A stretch of DNA of 33,040 nucleotides, taken from positions 69,660 through 102,699 of the forward strand of contig NZ_LODL01000021.1 in assembly GCF_001551835.1 (NCBI RefSeq), written 5' to 3'. The notes beneath the pieces are model-generated. The model saw only the letters and a program-made list of their open reading frames with translations. It searched no databases and was not told the origin of the DNA. Made by a program: the position numbers and the translations under genes. The DNA is from Dechloromonas denitrificans (GTDB lineage: Bacteria > Pseudomonadota > Gammaproteobacteria > Burkholderiales > Rhodocyclaceae). How positions within the stretch are numbered: the first letter of the stretch is position 1; each line of letters starts with the position of its first letter. Below, piece by piece: positions 8,497-16,768 of the stretch.

Positions 8497-8522
8497 ACAT
8501 CGCATGCAGTCAGGAACAGTCC

Positions 8523-8744
8523 ATGGCCACCCAAACATTGACCGACGAGGAACTGGATGGCATCCGCCACCAGCTACAGGAGTTGCAGGTCGAACATCGC
8601 GACCTCGATCAGGTGATTTCCCACCTGATCGAAAACCCGCCACCCGATGATCTGCTGGTCCGCCGGATCAAGAAACGCAAACTGGCCCTGAAAGACCGCA
8701 TTCTGCTGCTGGAAGCAATGCTGGTGCCGGATATTCCGGCTTAG
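8523..8744 (+). CDS. YdcH-like protein (DUF465)
   Basis: A 73-residue all-helical protein. The pattern QLQELQVEHRDLDQVISHL followed by LLVRRIKKRKLALKDRILLLE is characteristic of DUF465 (YdcH), short dimeric coiled-coil proteins of unknown role. AGGAAC precedes the ATG at 8523. The stop overlaps the end of a possible small minus-strand gene by 4 bases. Confidence 0.88.
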   Translation: MATQTLTDEELDGIRHQLQELQVEHRDLDQVISHLIENPPPDDLLVRRIKKRKLALKDRILLLEAMLVPDIPA

Positions 8745-8884
8745 TCGGCGGCCGGCGGAATCCGGAAAAAGATCCAGTAGGCGCCGCCAAGCGCTGCCGC
8801 CACGGCCAGCTCCCAAAGCATCGGGAGTTGCCAGACCGCTCCTGCCAGCACCGCCAGCAGGAGCAGGTAGCGGAAAAATTTCAA
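8741..8884 (-). CDS. Possible small membrane protein
   Basis: A short frame of about 47 residues with two hydrophobic segments (YLLLLAVLAGAVWQLP and LAVAAALGGAYWIFF) directly after the phosphate transporter on the same strand. The TTG at 8884 would overlap the transporter stop region; an ATG at 8935 would lie inside the transporter. No ribosome site is evident. It could be a transporter-linked small membrane protein or a chance frame. Confidence 0.4.
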   Translation of the reverse strand: MKFFRYLLLLAVLAGAVWQLPMLWELAVAAALGGAYWIFFRIPPAAD

Positions 8885-8885
8885 A

Positions 8886-9893
8886 TCAGAGAACCAGGCG
8901 GCCGATGTACCAGGCAATCGCCGCCATTGCCGCACTGCACGGAATGGTCAGAATCCACGCCCAGACGATCCCACCGGCAACGCCCCAGCGCACGCGGCGG
9001 GCGCCACGCGTCGAGCCAACGCCGGCAATGGCGCCGGTGATGGTATGTGTCGTCGACACCGGAATGCCGAGCGCCGTCGCCAGGAACAGGGTGATCGCCC
9101 CGCCGGTGTTGGCACAGAAACCGCGCGGTTGATTGAGCTTGGTGATGCGGTTGCCCATGGTCTTGACGATACGCCAGCCACCGAACATGGTGCCAAGGCC
9201 CATCGCCGTGTAGCAGGAAAATACCACCCAGCCCGGAATGGCGGCATGCGGATCGGACATGCCGGCGGCGATCAGCAGCATCCAGATGATACCGACTGTT
9301 TTTTGCGCATCATTGCCGCCATGGCCGAGGCTGTAAGCCGCCGCCGAAAGTAGCTGGAAGCGCCGGAAATGCTTGTCCACCTTTCTCGGCGCAATGTTGC
9401 GGCAGATCCATGAAACCGCCACCATCAGGCCACCGCCGATCACGAAGCCGAGGAAAGGCGCGATGAAGATGAAAGCGATGATCTTGAGGACCCCGGCCGA
9501 AATCAGGCCACCCAGCCCGGCCTTGGCAATGGCGGCGCCGACCAGGCCGCCGACCAGCGCGTGCGAGGAGGACGACGGAATGCCGTAATACCAGGTGATG
9601 ATGTTCCAGATGATGGCGCCGATCAGCGCCCCAAAAATCACATAGTGATCGACGATGCTCGGATCGATGGTGCCCTTGCCGATGGTGCTGGCCACCTTGA
9701 GCTGGAACAGGAAATAGGCGAGAAAATTGAAGGCCGCAGCCCATACCACCGCCTGATGCGGCTTGAGAACGCGGGTCGAGACGATGGTGGCAATCGAGTT
9801 GGCGGCATCGTGGAAGCCGTTCATGAAATCGAACAGCAAGGCGACGACGACCAGCGTGATGACCACGCCGAGACTGATTTGTACGGTATCCAT
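8886..9893 (-). CDS. pit: PiT-family inorganic phosphate transporter
   Basis: A 335-residue inner-membrane transporter moving phosphate with protons or sodium. The duplicated PiT signature is clear: GFHDAANSIAT near residue 27 and GHGGNDAQKTVG near residue 195, together with GIPSSSSHALVGG and GIPVSTTHTITGA in the repeated halves. It lacks the large cytosolic loop of E. coli PitA and has the size of the shorter PiT proteins. It follows the DUF47 gene by 14 bases in a minus-strand operon, the usual pairing for this transporter type. Confidence 0.95.
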   Translation of the reverse strand: MDTVQISLGVVITLVVVALLFDFMNGFHDAANSIATIVSTRVLKPHQAVVWAAAFNFLAYFLFQLKVASTIGKGTIDPSIVDHYVIFGALIGAIIWNIITWYYGIPSSSSHALVGGLVGAAIAKAGLGGLISAGVLKIIAFIFIAPFLGFVIGGGLMVAVSWICRNIAPRKVDKHFRRFQLLSAAAYSLGHGGNDAQKTVGIIWMLLIAAGMSDPHAAIPGWVVFSCYTAMGLGTMFGGWRIVKTMGNRITKLNQPRGFCANTGGAITLFLATALGIPVSTTHTITGAIAGVGSTRGARRVRWGVAGGIVWAWILTIPCSAAMAAIAWYIGRLVL

Positions 9894-9907
9894 ACCGAGC
9901 TACCCGC

Positions 9908-10546
9908 TCAGGAGTTTTCTAGAACGATGGCCTCAATCGTGCCGGCGACGTCCTTGCAGCGATCGCTCACCGATTCGAGAAGTTCGTAGATTTCCTTCAT
10001 CTTGACCACCTGGCGCACGTCCGGCTCTTCGCGGAAGAGCTTGGACATCGCTTCGCGCAGCATGCGATCGGCGTCGGATTCAAGATCGTTGATTTCATGG
10101 CAGTGCCGGAGGATGGCCGGCGCGTTTTCCATGCTGTGCAGCAGCTTGACCGCCGCCTGCACGCAAACGCAGCAACGCTCGGTGACATCGGCCAGCAGCT
10201 TGGCTTCGGCCGGCACGCTATGGACGTCGTAGAGCGCCATCGATTCGGCGACATCCTGAATGATGTCGAGAATGTCATCCATGCCGTTGATCAGCTGGTG
10301 AATCTCGTCGCGGTCGAACGGGGTGATGAATGAGGTGTGCAGCTGCGCCAGCGTGCTGTGGGTGATTTCATCCGCCTTGCGCTCAATGACGTCGATTTCT
10401 TCGGCACGCTTTTCAGCATGCTCCGGCGCATCGACCAGCGCCCCGATCAACCCGGACAGCGCCTGGCCACCCTGCACAATCAACTCGGCGTGCGCGTTGA
10501 AAAGATCGAAATACTTGCCCTCCCTGGGCATCAAGCGACCGAACAT
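9908..10546 (-). CDS. DUF47 (PhoU-like) phosphate transport regulator
   Basis: A 212-residue cytosolic helical protein of the PhoU-like DUF47 family (TIGR00153 type): MFGRLMPREGKYFDLFNAHAE at the start, RKADEITHSTLAQLHTSFITPFDRDEIHQLI in the middle, and DLESDADRMLREAMSKLF. The repeated acidic E/D-xxx-D pattern is the PhoU metal-binding feature. Members accompany PiT transporters and are thought to control their activity. AGGA lies upstream of the ATG at 10546. It is first in the operon with pit. Confidence 0.93.
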   Translation of the reverse strand: MFGRLMPREGKYFDLFNAHAELIVQGGQALSGLIGALVDAPEHAEKRAEEIDVIERKADEITHSTLAQLHTSFITPFDRDEIHQLINGMDDILDIIQDVAESMALYDVHSVPAEAKLLADVTERCCVCVQAAVKLLHSMENAPAILRHCHEINDLESDADRMLREAMSKLFREEPDVRQVVKMKEIYELLESVSDRCKDVAGTIEAIVLENS

Positions 10547-10654
10547 GACAGTCCTGTGAAGTTATTGTTACAGCCCGGCATTCTATCACGCGGGACTGAT
10601 CGCCCCGCGATCAAGCGCGTCGGCCGGGCATGCTTGCCGCTAAAATATCGCACG

Positions 10655-10984
10655 ATGAGCAACACCCTGCCGGCCGATACTTTCGGCGACCCCTTTCTTC
10701 TCGATGACCTGCCGCTGCCGCGCCAGCCGGCCGGCTACGCGGTCCAGCGGCTCGACACCGACACCCTGCTCGACCGCCATTCCGGCGCTTTCCTGCCGGT
10801 TCGTTCGCCCGAGCTGGCCGGCCTGTTCCCCAGCTTCGAGGCAGCCCATGCCGCGGCCAGCACTTGGGTTGCGCACTACTGCCCGCCGCCGGCCGACCAC
10901 TGCCTGGCCATCGTCCCGGCCGGCTTCGACCCCGTTCTCAACCGCCACGTGCTGATCTACGGCGTGCTCTGCGGTCACCCCTGA
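10655..10984 (+). CDS. Hypothetical protein, 109 aa, possibly leaderless
   Basis: A small soluble protein I do not recognise. It contains RLDTDTLLDRHSGAFLPV, FEAAHAAASTWVAHYCPP and a hydrophobic C-terminal strand region (CLAIVPAGFDPVLNRHVLIYGV). There is no ribosome site before the ATG at 10655, but TAAAAT at 10641-10646 is spaced as a -10 box would be for a transcript that begins at or next to the ATG. It is 27 bases upstream of the aldo/keto reductase and probably transcribed with it. Confidence 0.7.
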   Translation: MSNTLPADTFGDPFLLDDLPLPRQPAGYAVQRLDTDTLLDRHSGAFLPVRSPELAGLFPSFEAAHAAASTWVAHYCPPPADHCLAIVPAGFDPVLNRHVLIYGVLCGHP

Positions 10985-11011
10985 TTTCCGGCCTTTTTTC
11001 GGAGAAACACC

Positions 11012-12061
11012 ATGCCCCCATTCCAGCAACGTCCCCTTGGCAACAGCGACCTGATCGTTCCTGAAGTCTGCCTCGGCACGATGACCTTCGGCGAACAGAC
11101 TGCCGAAAGCGATGCCCACGCCCAGCTTGATTACGCACTGGCCGCCGGCATCAATTTCATCGATGTCGCCGAGATGTATCCAGTACCGGCCCGCGCCGAA
11201 ACCTGCGGCGCCTCGGAGCGCATCGTCGGCAACTGGCTGGCCCGCCAGGCCCGCGACCAGATCCTGATCGCCACCAAGGTGGCCGGCCCCAGCCGCAACC
11301 TGAGCTGGATCCGCAGCGGCCCGCCGGCCATGGACCGGGCCAATATCCGCGCCGCCATCGACGGTTCGTTGCAACGCCTGCGCACCGACTACATCGACCT
11401 CTATCAATTGCACTGGCCGGAACGCAACCAGCCGATGTTCGGCCAATGGCACTTCGATCCGGCCAACGAACGGGAATGCACGTCGATTCGCGAGCAACTG
11501 CAAGCCCTCGGCGAACTGGTCAAGGAAGGCAAGGTGCGCCAGATCGGCGTCTCCAACGAACACGCCTGGGGCTTGATGCAGTTCGTCCGCCTCGCCGAGG
11601 AAGCCGGCCTGCCCCGCATCGTCTCGACGCAGAACGCCTACAACCTGCTCAACCGGACCTACGAGACATCCTTGCTGACCGAAATCGGCCATCGCGAAAA
11701 CATCGGCCTGCTCGCCTACTCGACGCTGGCCTTCGGTCACCTGACTGGCAAGTACCTGGCCAATCCGGACGCCCCGGGCCGGATCACCCAGTGGCCCACC
11801 TTCGGTCAGCGCTACACGAAGCCCAACGTCCAACCCGCCGTCGCCGCCTACGTGGCACTGGCAGCAAAGCACGGCCTGACCCCGAGCCAGCTCGCCCTCG
11901 GCTTTGTCCGCTCGCGCTGGTTCGTTGCCAGCACCATCGTCGGCGCCTCGTCGCTGACGCAACTGCAGGAAACTCTGCCGGCAACGCAGACCGCGATTTC
12001 TCCCGAACTGCTGGCTGAAATCGACGCCCTCCAGTTGCGATACACCAACCCGGCGCCATGA
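11012..12061 (+). CDS. Aldo/keto reductase, Tas-like
   Basis: A 349-residue NADPH-dependent oxidoreductase with a TIM-barrel fold. The catalytic set is visible: D53-type Asp in NFIDVAEMY with the catalytic Tyr, Lys in ILIATKVAG, His in LYQLHWPER. GVSNEHAWGLMQF and LLAYSTLAFGHLTGKYL are typical of the Tas/YghZ branch of AKRs, as is the insertion after WPERN. Length fits E. coli Tas (346 aa). AGAAAC precedes the ATG. Its stop overlaps the ATG of the DUF455 gene (ATGA), so they are translationally coupled. Physiological substrate unknown. Confidence 0.93.
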   Translation: MPPFQQRPLGNSDLIVPEVCLGTMTFGEQTAESDAHAQLDYALAAGINFIDVAEMYPVPARAETCGASERIVGNWLARQARDQILIATKVAGPSRNLSWIRSGPPAMDRANIRAAIDGSLQRLRTDYIDLYQLHWPERNQPMFGQWHFDPANERECTSIREQLQALGELVKEGKVRQIGVSNEHAWGLMQFVRLAEEAGLPRIVSTQNAYNLLNRTYETSLLTEIGHRENIGLLAYSTLAFGHLTGKYLANPDAPGRITQWPTFGQRYTKPNVQPAVAAYVALAAKHGLTPSQLALGFVRSRWFVASTIVGASSLTQLQETLPATQTAISPELLAEIDALQLRYTNPAP

Positions 12062-12855
12062 GTCGTTCGCTGTTCGCCGCCTTGGCTGACGCGCTGGCCG
12101 CTACGGAAATCGAGCAAAAACTGGCGTTGACCGCAGGCATCGCCGCCGACTGGCAAGCCGGCCGGCTGGACTGGCGCGACCAGCCCGGGGTCGCCCTGCA
12201 CTGCGGCCTTCCGGCCCGACCGGAACTGGTTTCACCCCGACGGGTGCCGAAACGCAATCCGAAAAGCCCGGAAGGTCGCGCCCGGCTGGTGCACGCCATC
12301 GTCCATATCGAGTTCACGGCGATCAATTTGGCGCTCGACCACGCGGCGCGTTTTCCCGGCATGCCGGCGCAGTATTACGCCGACTGGATCGGCGTCGCCG
12401 CCGAAGAGGCCTACCACTTTACGATCCTGCGCCAGCGCCTGCAGGCGCTCGGTCACGACTATGGCGATTTTCCCGCTCATGCCGGCCTGTGGGCGATGGC
12501 CGAGAAGACAGCCGGCGACGTCCTTGCCCGCATGGCACTGGTGCCGCGCCTGCTCGAAGCGCGCGGCCTCGATGCGACGCCGCCCATCCAGCAGAAGCTG
12601 GCGGAATGCGGCGATGAGGAATCGGCTCGCCTGCTCGACATCATCCTGCGCGACGAGATCGGCCATGTCGGCCTCGGCGACCAGTGGTTCCGCCAGCTTT
12701 GCGCCGAGCGGGGGCTGGAACCGGAAAGCACCTATCGCCGCCTGCTCGACGACTACGAAGCCCCCTGGCCGCAGGCGCCAATGAATGAAGCGGCCCGCCT
12801 GGCCGCCGGCTTCAGCACTGACGAACTGGCCGAGCTGGTCGCCGCCCGCGCCTGA
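12058..12855 (+). CDS. DUF455 ferritin-like protein
   Basis: A 265-residue helical protein of the DUF455 family, a ferritin-like superfamily group. Diiron-type ligands are visible: HAIVHIEFTAINLALDHA (E and H), AAEEAYHF (EExxH) and RDEIGHVGLG (ExxH). This pattern indicates a carboxylate-bridged diiron site, so an oxygenase or hydroxylase-like function is plausible, but the family is not characterised well enough to name a substrate. It overlaps the aldo/keto reductase by 4 bases. A 340-base non-coding stretch follows. Confidence 0.9.
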   Translation: MSRSLFAALADALAATEIEQKLALTAGIAADWQAGRLDWRDQPGVALHCGLPARPELVSPRRVPKRNPKSPEGRARLVHAIVHIEFTAINLALDHAARFPGMPAQYYADWIGVAAEEAYHFTILRQRLQALGHDYGDFPAHAGLWAMAEKTAGDVLARMALVPRLLEARGLDATPPIQQKLAECGDEESARLLDIILRDEIGHVGLGDQWFRQLCAERGLEPESTYRRLLDDYEAPWPQAPMNEAARLAAGFSTDELAELVAARA

Positions 12856-12959
12856 CCGGCCGCGCCAAAACCGCGATTGGCGATTCGGGAAATATTTATT
12901 TTAGCGGCGCAGATGATGCACCGATGCGGCTGGCAAGGCGATTCCCCCGCCCTCAGTCG

Positions 12960-13200
12960 CCCGTGCCCGTTTCCGAGCTGGCAAAAATAGAGTAAACTAA
13001 TAATATCAATGCGTTGATCCATCGCCCGCAGGGCTCCCGAGCAGCTACCGCTTTACCCCTCGTTTGCAGTTCACTTTGCAGGTCTCACCATTGAATCGCC
13101 CCCTAGGCATAGCTGCGTCAGGGGAACTCAGGCCGCCCGACCATCGGGCCAACACGTCGCAAGCAAACAAAAGCAAGCCGCGACGTCGAAAGGAAACAGC
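12960..13200 (+). promoter_or_regulatory. Promoter region and long structured leader of the DEAD-box helicase gene
   Basis: The 345 bases between 12855 and 13201 hold no convincing gene. An AT-rich patch (ACTAATAATATC near 12996-13007) is a likely -10 area, giving a leader of roughly 190 bases. CCCGA-CCA-TCGGG near 13137-13148 forms a hairpin, and ACGTCGC (13154-13160) pairs with GCGACGT (13180-13186) directly before AAAGGA and the ATG. Long folded leaders are known for cold-shock helicase genes such as E. coli deaD; that this one is temperature-responsive is inference. Confidence 0.5.
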
Positions 13201-15009
13201 ATGACATCACCCGTCGAAAGCTTTGCCGACCTCGGCTTAGGCTCCGCCCTACTCAAAGCCCTGGCCGATATTGGCTATGAAACCCCATCGCCGATCCAGG
13301 CGCAGTGTATTCCCATCCTGCTCGAAGGCCACGATCTGATCGGCATGGCCCAGACCGGCACCGGCAAGACCGCCGCCTTCGCGCTGCCGCTGCTCGAAAA
13401 GATCGACGTCAAGATCAGCAAGCCGCAGGCCCTGATCCTGACCCCGACCCGCGAACTCGCCATCCAGGTCGCCGAAGCGCTGCAAAGCTACGCCCACGGC
13501 CTGCCCGGCTTCCACGTCCTGCCGATCTACGGCGGCCAGAGCTACACCATCCAGTTGAAGCAACTGTCGCGCGGCGCCCACATCATCGTCGGCACCCCGG
13601 GTCGCGTCATGGATCACCTGGAGCGCAAGACGCTCAACCTCGACAATCTGAAGACCCTGGTCCTCGACGAAGCCGACGAAATGCTGCGTATGGGCTTCAT
13701 CGACGACGTCGAGTGGATTCTCGAACGCACCCCGGCCGAGCACCAGACCGCGCTGTTCTCCGCCACCATGCCGGAACAGATCCGCCGCGTCGCCCAGAAG
13801 TACCTGGTCGAGCCGCGCGAAATCAAGATCAAGTCGGCCACCGCCACCGTTGCCGCGATCCGTCAGGTTTACTGGCAGGTGTCCGGCATGCACAAGCTGG
13901 ACGCCCTGACCCGCATCCTCGAAGTTGAAGAAGACTTCGACGCCGCCATCATCTTCGTCCGCACCAAGACGGCCACCGTCGAACTGGCCGACAAGCTGTC
14001 GGCCCGCGGCTATGCCGCTGCCGCGCTGAACGGCGACCTCAACCAGCAGATGCGCGAACGCGTCATCGAGCAGTTGAAGTCCGGCGCCCTCGACATCGTC
14101 ATCGCCACCGACGTCGCCGCCCGCGGCATCGACGTGCCGCGCGTCAGCCACGTCGTCAACTACGACATTCCGTACGACACCGAAGCCTATGTGCACCGGA
14201 TCGGCCGCACCGGCCGCGCTGGCCGCAACGGCAACGCCATCCTCTTCGTCGCACCGCGCGAAGTCCGCATGCTGCGCACCATCGAACGCGCCACGCGCCA
14301 GCCGATCGCGCCGCTGACCCTGCCCAGCCGCGCCGACGTCACCAACAAGCGGGTTTCCGACTTCAAGGAAAAAGTTACCGGCGTCCTCAATGCCGAAGGT
14401 CTCGATTTCTTTGCCAACATCGTCGCCCAGATCAGCGAAGAGCAGAACGTGGGCGCCGAGGAAGTGGCAGCCGCACTGTGCCTGATGGCCCAGGAAGGCA
14501 AGCCGCTGCAGATCGCCGGTGAAGACCCGGCGCCGCCGCGCCCGATGCCGGCCGACAGCCGCGATGCACGTCGCCCGACCAGCTTTGGCGACCGCGAGCG
14601 CAAGCCGCGCTTTGAAGGCGGCGACCGTCCGCGTTTCGAGGATCGTGGCGACAAGCCCCGTTTCGAAGACAAGCAGCGTCGCCCGGCCCCGGCTGGCGAC
14701 ATGGTGCGTTACCGGATCGACGTCGGTCGTGACCATGGCGTCCAGGTCAAGGACATCGTCGGCGCCATCGCCAACGAAGCCGGCATCGAAAGCCGCTTCA
14801 TCGGCCGCATCGGTCTTTACGACGAATCGAGCACCGTCGAACTGCCCGCAGGCATGCCGGCCGAAGCTTCCAACGCGCTGAAGCGCACCCGCGTCCGCGG
14901 CGTGCCGATCAACCTGCGTCCGGACGAAGGCCGCCCGGATGCCGGCGGCGAGCGCAAGTTCGAAGGCGACCGCGGTGGTTTCAAGAAGAAGAAATTCGGC
15001 GACCGCTGA
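13201..15009 (+). CDS. deaD: DEAD-box RNA helicase, DeaD/CsdA type
   Basis: A 602-residue ATP-dependent RNA helicase for ribosome assembly and RNA turnover, often cold-induced. All family motifs are present: Q motif SPIQAQCIP, AQTGTGKTAAF (I), PTRELAIQ (Ia), GTPGRV (Ib), LDEADEML (II), SATMP (III), IIFVRTKT (IV), ATDVAARGIDVP (V), HRIGRTGRAG (VI). After residue 430 a linker contains degenerate KPRFE/RPRFE repeats, followed by a DbpA-type RNA-binding domain (VRYRIDVGRDHGV to RTRVRGVPINLR) and a basic tail ending KKKKFGDR. This order distinguishes DeaD from RhlE. AAAGGA precedes the ATG. Confidence 0.96.
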   Translation: MTSPVESFADLGLGSALLKALADIGYETPSPIQAQCIPILLEGHDLIGMAQTGTGKTAAFALPLLEKIDVKISKPQALILTPTRELAIQVAEALQSYAHGLPGFHVLPIYGGQSYTIQLKQLSRGAHIIVGTPGRVMDHLERKTLNLDNLKTLVLDEADEMLRMGFIDDVEWILERTPAEHQTALFSATMPEQIRRVAQKYLVEPREIKIKSATATVAAIRQVYWQVSGMHKLDALTRILEVEEDFDAAIIFVRTKTATVELADKLSARGYAAAALNGDLNQQMRERVIEQLKSGALDIVIATDVAARGIDVPRVSHVVNYDIPYDTEAYVHRIGRTGRAGRNGNAILFVAPREVRMLRTIERATRQPIAPLTLPSRADVTNKRVSDFKEKVTGVLNAEGLDFFANIVAQISEEQNVGAEEVAAALCLMAQEGKPLQIAGEDPAPPRPMPADSRDARRPTSFGDRERKPRFEGGDRPRFEDRGDKPRFEDKQRRPAPAGDMVRYRIDVGRDHGVQVKDIVGAIANEAGIESRFIGRIGLYDESSTVELPAGMPAEASNALKRTRVRGVPINLRPDEGRPDAGGERKFEGDRGGFKKKKFGDR

Positions 15010-15033
15010 TTCTTCGCCACTAAGATCGGCAAA

Positions 15034-15061
15034 AGCCACGGCAAGTCCGTGGCTTTTTTTC
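15034..15061 (+). terminator. Intrinsic terminator of deaD
   Basis: AGCCACGG and CCGTGGCT pair around a short loop (15034-15054) and are followed by a run of T residues. It is immediately followed by dispersed repeat copy D. Confidence 0.92.
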
Positions 15062-15062
15062 G

Positions 15063-15100
15063 CCTGCGGTTTTTGCCATTTCTGACCGGTCCACCGCAGG
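15063..15100 (+). repeat. Dispersed repeat copy D (with perfect terminal inverted repeats)
   Basis: CCTGCGGT (15063-15070) and ACCGCAGG (15093-15100) are a perfect 8-bp inverted repeat. Between them lie TTTTGCC, a short spacer and CCGGTCC (GTCC in place of GTCG). This is the best-formed copy as a hairpin and lies between the convergent deaD and cytochrome b5-like genes. Confidence 0.85.
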
Positions 15101-15137
15101 ACTCGGCCTGGCAGTGCCAAGTGCCGTCGAAAGTGCC

Positions 15138-15500
15138 CTATTCAGCCAGCAAGCGGCCAATGCGATAGGCCGGCAACAACTGGTCGGCTGCCGGCGAATG
15201 CGCCCGGCCCTTGGTCTTGGTCCGGTAGGCGTCGGACGCTTCCCGACCGCACCAGGGCAGGATGATGCTCGGTTTGGACGGATGCTCGGGCAAATAGCCG
15301 GTCAAGTCGTACACCTGCCCATCAATGGCCATCCAGCAATCATTCTCCGCGCCATGACGGGTGACCTCGGCCAGCGAGTAGGTTTTCTCGGCGAGTGGTA
15401 GCGGCTGTTCGGACATTGGCGCGCTGCGGGCCAACAGCCAGAGCCCCAGAACCACCGCCCAGAACAGCACTGTCGCCAGCAGGAATAGTTTGCGCATCAT
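15138..15500 (-). CDS. Membrane-anchored cytochrome b5-like heme-binding protein
   Basis: A 120-residue protein with one N-terminal membrane segment (LFLLATVLFWAVVLGLWLLA) and a cytochrome b5-like domain: TYSLAEVTRHGAENDCWMAIDGQVYDLTGYLPEHP. The first heme-ligand His sits in EHPSK in place of the usual HPGG, and a second His is in GRAHSPAAD. Family proteins carry electrons. Its ATG overlaps the stop of the ferric-reductase-like gene (15497-15500), so the two are coupled; it could pass electrons from the flavoprotein to a periplasmic acceptor, by inference from context. Confidence 0.85.
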   Translation of the reverse strand: MMRKLFLLATVLFWAVVLGLWLLARSAPMSEQPLPLAEKTYSLAEVTRHGAENDCWMAIDGQVYDLTGYLPEHPSKPSIILPWCGREASDAYRTKTKGRAHSPAADQLLPAYRIGRLLAE

Positions 15501-16750
15501 CGGAAATCGAAGCACTCGAAGTGGATGCTCGCCGGCGCCATGCCCCGCTGCCCAAGAATTTCGGCCGTACTGCCCAGCAACCCCGGCGGACCACACAGAA
15601 AGGCGATACGCCCCGCCAGCGCCGTTGAATCCGGCAACAACCCGGCCAATGCCGCTGCATTGAAATCGCCGCAATGCACGTGCAGGGTCAGCAGCGGCTG
15701 CCGCGCGGCCAGGGTCCGGAGTTCCTCGACATAGGCGGCATCTTCAGGCTGGCGATAGAAATAGAATAGTTGCGTTGGCTGCGTCAGACGCTCGTCGCGC
15801 AGCACGGCGAGAAATGGGGTGAGGCCGATGCCGCCAGCCAGCCAGAATTGCGGCAAGGGAGGCCGATCGAGCAGAAAATCGCCAAAGGGCCCCTGCACCC
15901 CGACCGGGACGCCGATTTCCACCGTTTGTAGATGTCGCGTGCAATCGCCCAATGCCTTGATGGCAATGCGCAGATGCCCCTCGGGATCGACCGCGCAGAT
16001 CGTGTACGGATGGCATTCGCCGCAGCCCCGGAAACCGCCGCCGTTGCCGAAGCCTACCACCACGAACTGGCCGGGCCGGGCCGCAATCGGCATGCCCAGC
16101 GGGCGCAGGGCGATTTCGACGATGTCGGCGGCGACCTTTTGCACCTGACTGACCAGATAAGGCCGGGCCGCCAGGCTGCTGTCGATCCGCAGGAAGCGCC
16201 AGCCGAGAAAAAGCAGGCTGAGCAAGAGCATGAAAAAGAAGCTCGGCCCCAGGCCAAGCAGCCACAAATGCAGGCAGCCGAACAGGATGGCAACGGCCAG
16301 CAAAGCATGCAGCCCGCGCCAGAGCGGGTAAGGCAGGCGCCGCGCAAAGCTGGCCGCCATGCCCAGCATCAGGCAGAGCAAGCCCAGCCAGCCGAACCAC
16401 AACGGCCAGCCCTGGGACAGCGGCGAGAGCAGCGCCCAGGCCAGGACCGGTGATTCGGCCAGGTTATCGACCGCCAGGGCCAGCGGATGAGCGAGCAGGA
16501 GTAGATAGGCCAGCGTGCCGAGCACATGATGCCAGGCGTACATGCGCTCCAGCCCGCCCAGACGTTCGGCCAGCCAGCTTTCGCGCAACATCAGCACCAG
16601 GCTGGCCAGCAGCAGGCCGCAGCCGGCCCAGCCGAACACGATGCCGAGACTGCGCCAGAGCGGCAAGCCGGCCGGCCAGGCCCAGACGACGGGCAGGCCG
16701 AGCAGGATCGCCGTCAGCAGCGGAATCGACAGGAGACGAGGCAGTTTCAT
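15497..16750 (-). CDS. Ferric-reductase-like transmembrane flavoprotein
   Basis: A 417-residue inner-membrane oxidoreductase. About residues 1-190 form six or so helices with heme-b type histidines (AWHHVLG, LLAHPLALAV, WRGLHALLA, GCLHLWL), as in the ferric reductase-like/FRE domain. Residues 200-417 are a ferredoxin-NADP reductase-type module: ARPGQFVVV, ECHPYTI (flavin), GPFGDF, WLAGGIGLTPFLAVLRD (NAD(P)H loop) and LCGPPGLL. It probably moves electrons from NAD(P)H through FAD and heme to ferric iron outside. It is the middle gene of a minus-strand operon whose promoter region carries Fur-like boxes. Confidence 0.9.
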   Translation of the reverse strand: MKLPRLLSIPLLTAILLGLPVVWAWPAGLPLWRSLGIVFGWAGCGLLLASLVLMLRESWLAERLGGLERMYAWHHVLGTLAYLLLLAHPLALAVDNLAESPVLAWALLSPLSQGWPLWFGWLGLLCLMLGMAASFARRLPYPLWRGLHALLAVAILFGCLHLWLLGLGPSFFFMLLLSLLFLGWRFLRIDSSLAARPYLVSQVQKVAADIVEIALRPLGMPIAARPGQFVVVGFGNGGGFRGCGECHPYTICAVDPEGHLRIAIKALGDCTRHLQTVEIGVPVGVQGPFGDFLLDRPPLPQFWLAGGIGLTPFLAVLRDERLTQPTQLFYFYRQPEDAAYVEELRTLAARQPLLTLHVHCGDFNAAALAGLLPDSTALAGRIAFLCGPPGLLGSTAEILGQRGMAPASIHFECFDFR

Positions 16751-16768
16751 TGGCCTAATTCGCCGCGC

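Noticed and set aside
12112..12146. GTTGACCGCAGGC in the DUF455 gene as a repeat copy
   Set aside because: The right block matches copy A well, but the left part (CAAAAACTGGC) does not; kept out of the count.
16010..16050. CGECH in the ferric-reductase-like protein as a heme c site
   Set aside because: It lies in the cytosolic flavin domain where the family has a HPF/YTI motif; heme c attachment happens in the periplasm.
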